A stretch of 6,632 bases of DNA from Promethearchaeia archaeon. Lineage in GTDB: Archaea; Asgardarchaeota; Lokiarchaeia; Sigyniarchaeales; SOKP01. Position 1 is the stretch's first letter, and every line of letters begins with the position of its first letter. The translations under genes and the position numbers were made by a program. The notes below the pieces were generated by a model, which worked only from the letters and a program-made list of their open reading frames with translations, searched no databases and had not been told where the DNA came from. The DNA is taken from assembly GCA_029856295.1 (NCBI GenBank), contig JAHQWS010000136.1, positions 1 through 6,632 on the forward strand, read 5' to 3'. Below, piece after piece: positions 5,996-6,632 of this stretch.

Positions 5996-6409
5996 TTGAT
6001 ATTTTTGTTATTTCAGGAGGGCCAGGACCCTTTTTCTGAGGAAAGTATTTTTATTACTTTTGTTATTATGTTTGGTTTAGCATTACTATTATTAAAATTA
6101 GGATTAGTATTAACTAAAGCTGAAGTGAGAACCGGATTTAAATGGGTACTTATTAGTTTTGGAACTCAAGTAGGAATATTCTTTTTTGTAGGTGGTCCCG
6201 TGATGTTATTAGGATTCTCAGGAGAGATGGAAGGGGGACCTCCAGTTGTTTTAATAATTATTTTTATATTCCTCGCATTGTTTATGGGGATCAATGTATT
6301 AAATGTCATGCACCAGTTAGGAATGAAACGTGCTCTAATTGTTTTTCTAATGATGTTGATTCCGTTTATAGTGGTTGATGTGATTCTAATAATGTTAATA
6401 GTGTCATAA
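5996..6409 (+). CDS. Small four-helix integral membrane protein, function unknown
   Basis: The frame encodes 137 residues from a TTG start with a strong Shine-Dalgarno sequence to TAA. I do not recognise a family. Four hydrophobic segments are clear: about 18-39, 49-73, 82-104 and 112-136. The N-terminal 17 residues are short and acidic (QEGQDPFSEES) and look extracytoplasmic. Basic residues in the loop between helices 1 and 2 (TKAEVRTGFKW) and between 3 and 4 (HQLGMKR) suggest those loops are cytoplasmic by the positive-inside rule, giving both termini outside. The loop between helices 2 and 3 is Gly/Pro-rich and acidic (GFSGEMEGGPP). No catalytic or metal-binding motif is visible. The gene is divergent from the selenoprotein operon and convergent with pyrF, so context does not indicate a role. 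An ORF on the opposite strand here is a shadow. Confidence 0.8.
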   Translation: MIFLLFQEGQDPFSEESIFITFVIMFGLALLLLKLGLVLTKAEVRTGFKWVLISFGTQVGIFFFVGGPVMLLGFSGEMEGGPPVVLIIIFIFLALFMGINVLNVMHQLGMKRALIVFLMMLIPFIVVDVILIMLIVS

Positions 6410-6427
6410 TAGTAAGATAGCATTTTC

Positions 6428-6632
6428 TTATATTCCTATTTCCTTATTTATTTTTTCATTCATGTCCAATATTTCTTGTTTTGCAGCTTCAGCAAATTTC
6501 TCAGGAGGTTTATTCTGTTTAATATATGCGAACATTATTCCCCGTGAAGAATTAACAATAGCCCCTAACCCTTTATTTGTAAATCCATGTTTTATGTCTT
6601 TTGCTTGAGCACCTTGAGCGCCATAACCAGGA
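6428..6632 (-). CDS. pyrF: Orotidine-5'-phosphate decarboxylase, C-terminal part (partial at window edge)
   Basis: The last 67 residues are visible and run to TAA at 6428-6430; the gene enters from beyond the right edge. The piece reads PGYGAQGAQAKDI, then NKGLGAIVNSSRGIMFAY, then an amphipathic helix FAEAAKQEILDMNEKINK. The GYGAQGA loop and the NSSRGI motif are typical of the type-2 OMP decarboxylase subfamily. The serine/arginine of SSRG bind the substrate phosphate in the family. The catalytic Lys/Asp residues lie upstream, outside the window. The enzyme makes UMP from OMP, the last step of de novo pyrimidine synthesis. It is convergent with the membrane-protein gene, with an 18-nt gap and no obvious terminator. 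Confidence 0.88.
   Translation of the reverse strand, partial: PGYGAQGAQAKDIKHGFTNKGLGAIVNSSRGIMFAYIKQNKPPEKFAEAAKQEILDMNEKINKEIGI

Noticed and set aside
6166..6423. 85-residue minus-strand ORF
   Set aside because: It is antisense to the membrane-protein gene; its Ile/Thr/Asn-rich composition is that of a reverse complement of hydrophobic codons.
1..6632. CRISPR arrays, insertion sequences, tRNA or rRNA genes
   Set aside because: I saw no regularly spaced repeats, transposase-like frames, terminal inverted repeats, or tRNA/rRNA-like sequence in the spacers.

Overview
The window looks like an AT-rich archaeal genome, most likely Asgard (Promethearchaeota, Lokiarchaeia-like). Three things point there. 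It carries archaeal-type enzymes (AMP phosphorylase, HdrA, MvhD). Upstream of several genes there are archaeal TATA-like boxes. Most tellingly, in-frame UGA codons replace conserved cysteines in HdrA and MvhD, so the organism encodes selenocysteine (Sec). Among archaea, Sec use is known in Methanococcales, Methanopyrus and Lokiarchaeota. A TPR/alpha-solenoid protein with cytoplasmic beta-sandwich domains also fits an Asgard source. The taxonomic call is inference.

Layout, left to right. Nearly everything is on the minus strand. (1) The first 54 codons of a helical-repeat protein run off the left edge (1-162). (2) A complete AMP phosphorylase gene (212-1741). (3) A hairpin with a T-run, a likely terminator (1784-1816). 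(4) A SNAP/TPR-like alpha-solenoid followed by two predicted beta-sandwich domains, with no signal peptide (1859-3169). (5) A 148-160 nt spacer holding a candidate SECIS hairpin, a possible terminator and a TATA-like box. (6) The bicistron hdrA-mvhD (5793 down to 3330), read through four UGA codons. (7) A 202-nt divergent promoter region. (8) A small four-helix membrane protein, the only plus-strand gene (5996-6409). (9) The C-terminal 67 residues of orotidine-5'-phosphate decarboxylase (6428-6632), convergent with the membrane protein.

The centrepiece is the selenoprotein operon. Conventional ORF calling breaks hdrA at two UGA codons and mvhD at two more. Reading the UGAs as Sec restores a 658-residue HdrA and a 155-residue MvhD, both with full family architecture. 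Each UGA falls exactly where the family has an iron-sulfur or redox cysteine: HdrA C22-x-U24 and C205-x2-U208, MvhD C12-x2-U15 and U66-x4-C71. HdrA is the FAD and [4Fe-4S] flavin-bifurcating subunit of heterodisulfide-reductase-type complexes. MvhD is the [2Fe-2S] protein that passes electrons from a hydrogenase or formate dehydrogenase into HdrA. The pair is therefore an electron-bifurcation module whose electron entry path is rich in selenium. No hdrB, hdrC, hydrogenase or dehydrogenase subunit lies in this window. The spacer after mvhD is the only 3' UTR available to both genes and has a plausible SECIS hairpin, so one element may serve four UGAs over about 2.4 kb.

The two nucleotide-metabolism genes (AMP phosphorylase and pyrF) sit on opposite sides of this module. 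They appear to be housekeeping neighbours, not functional partners.
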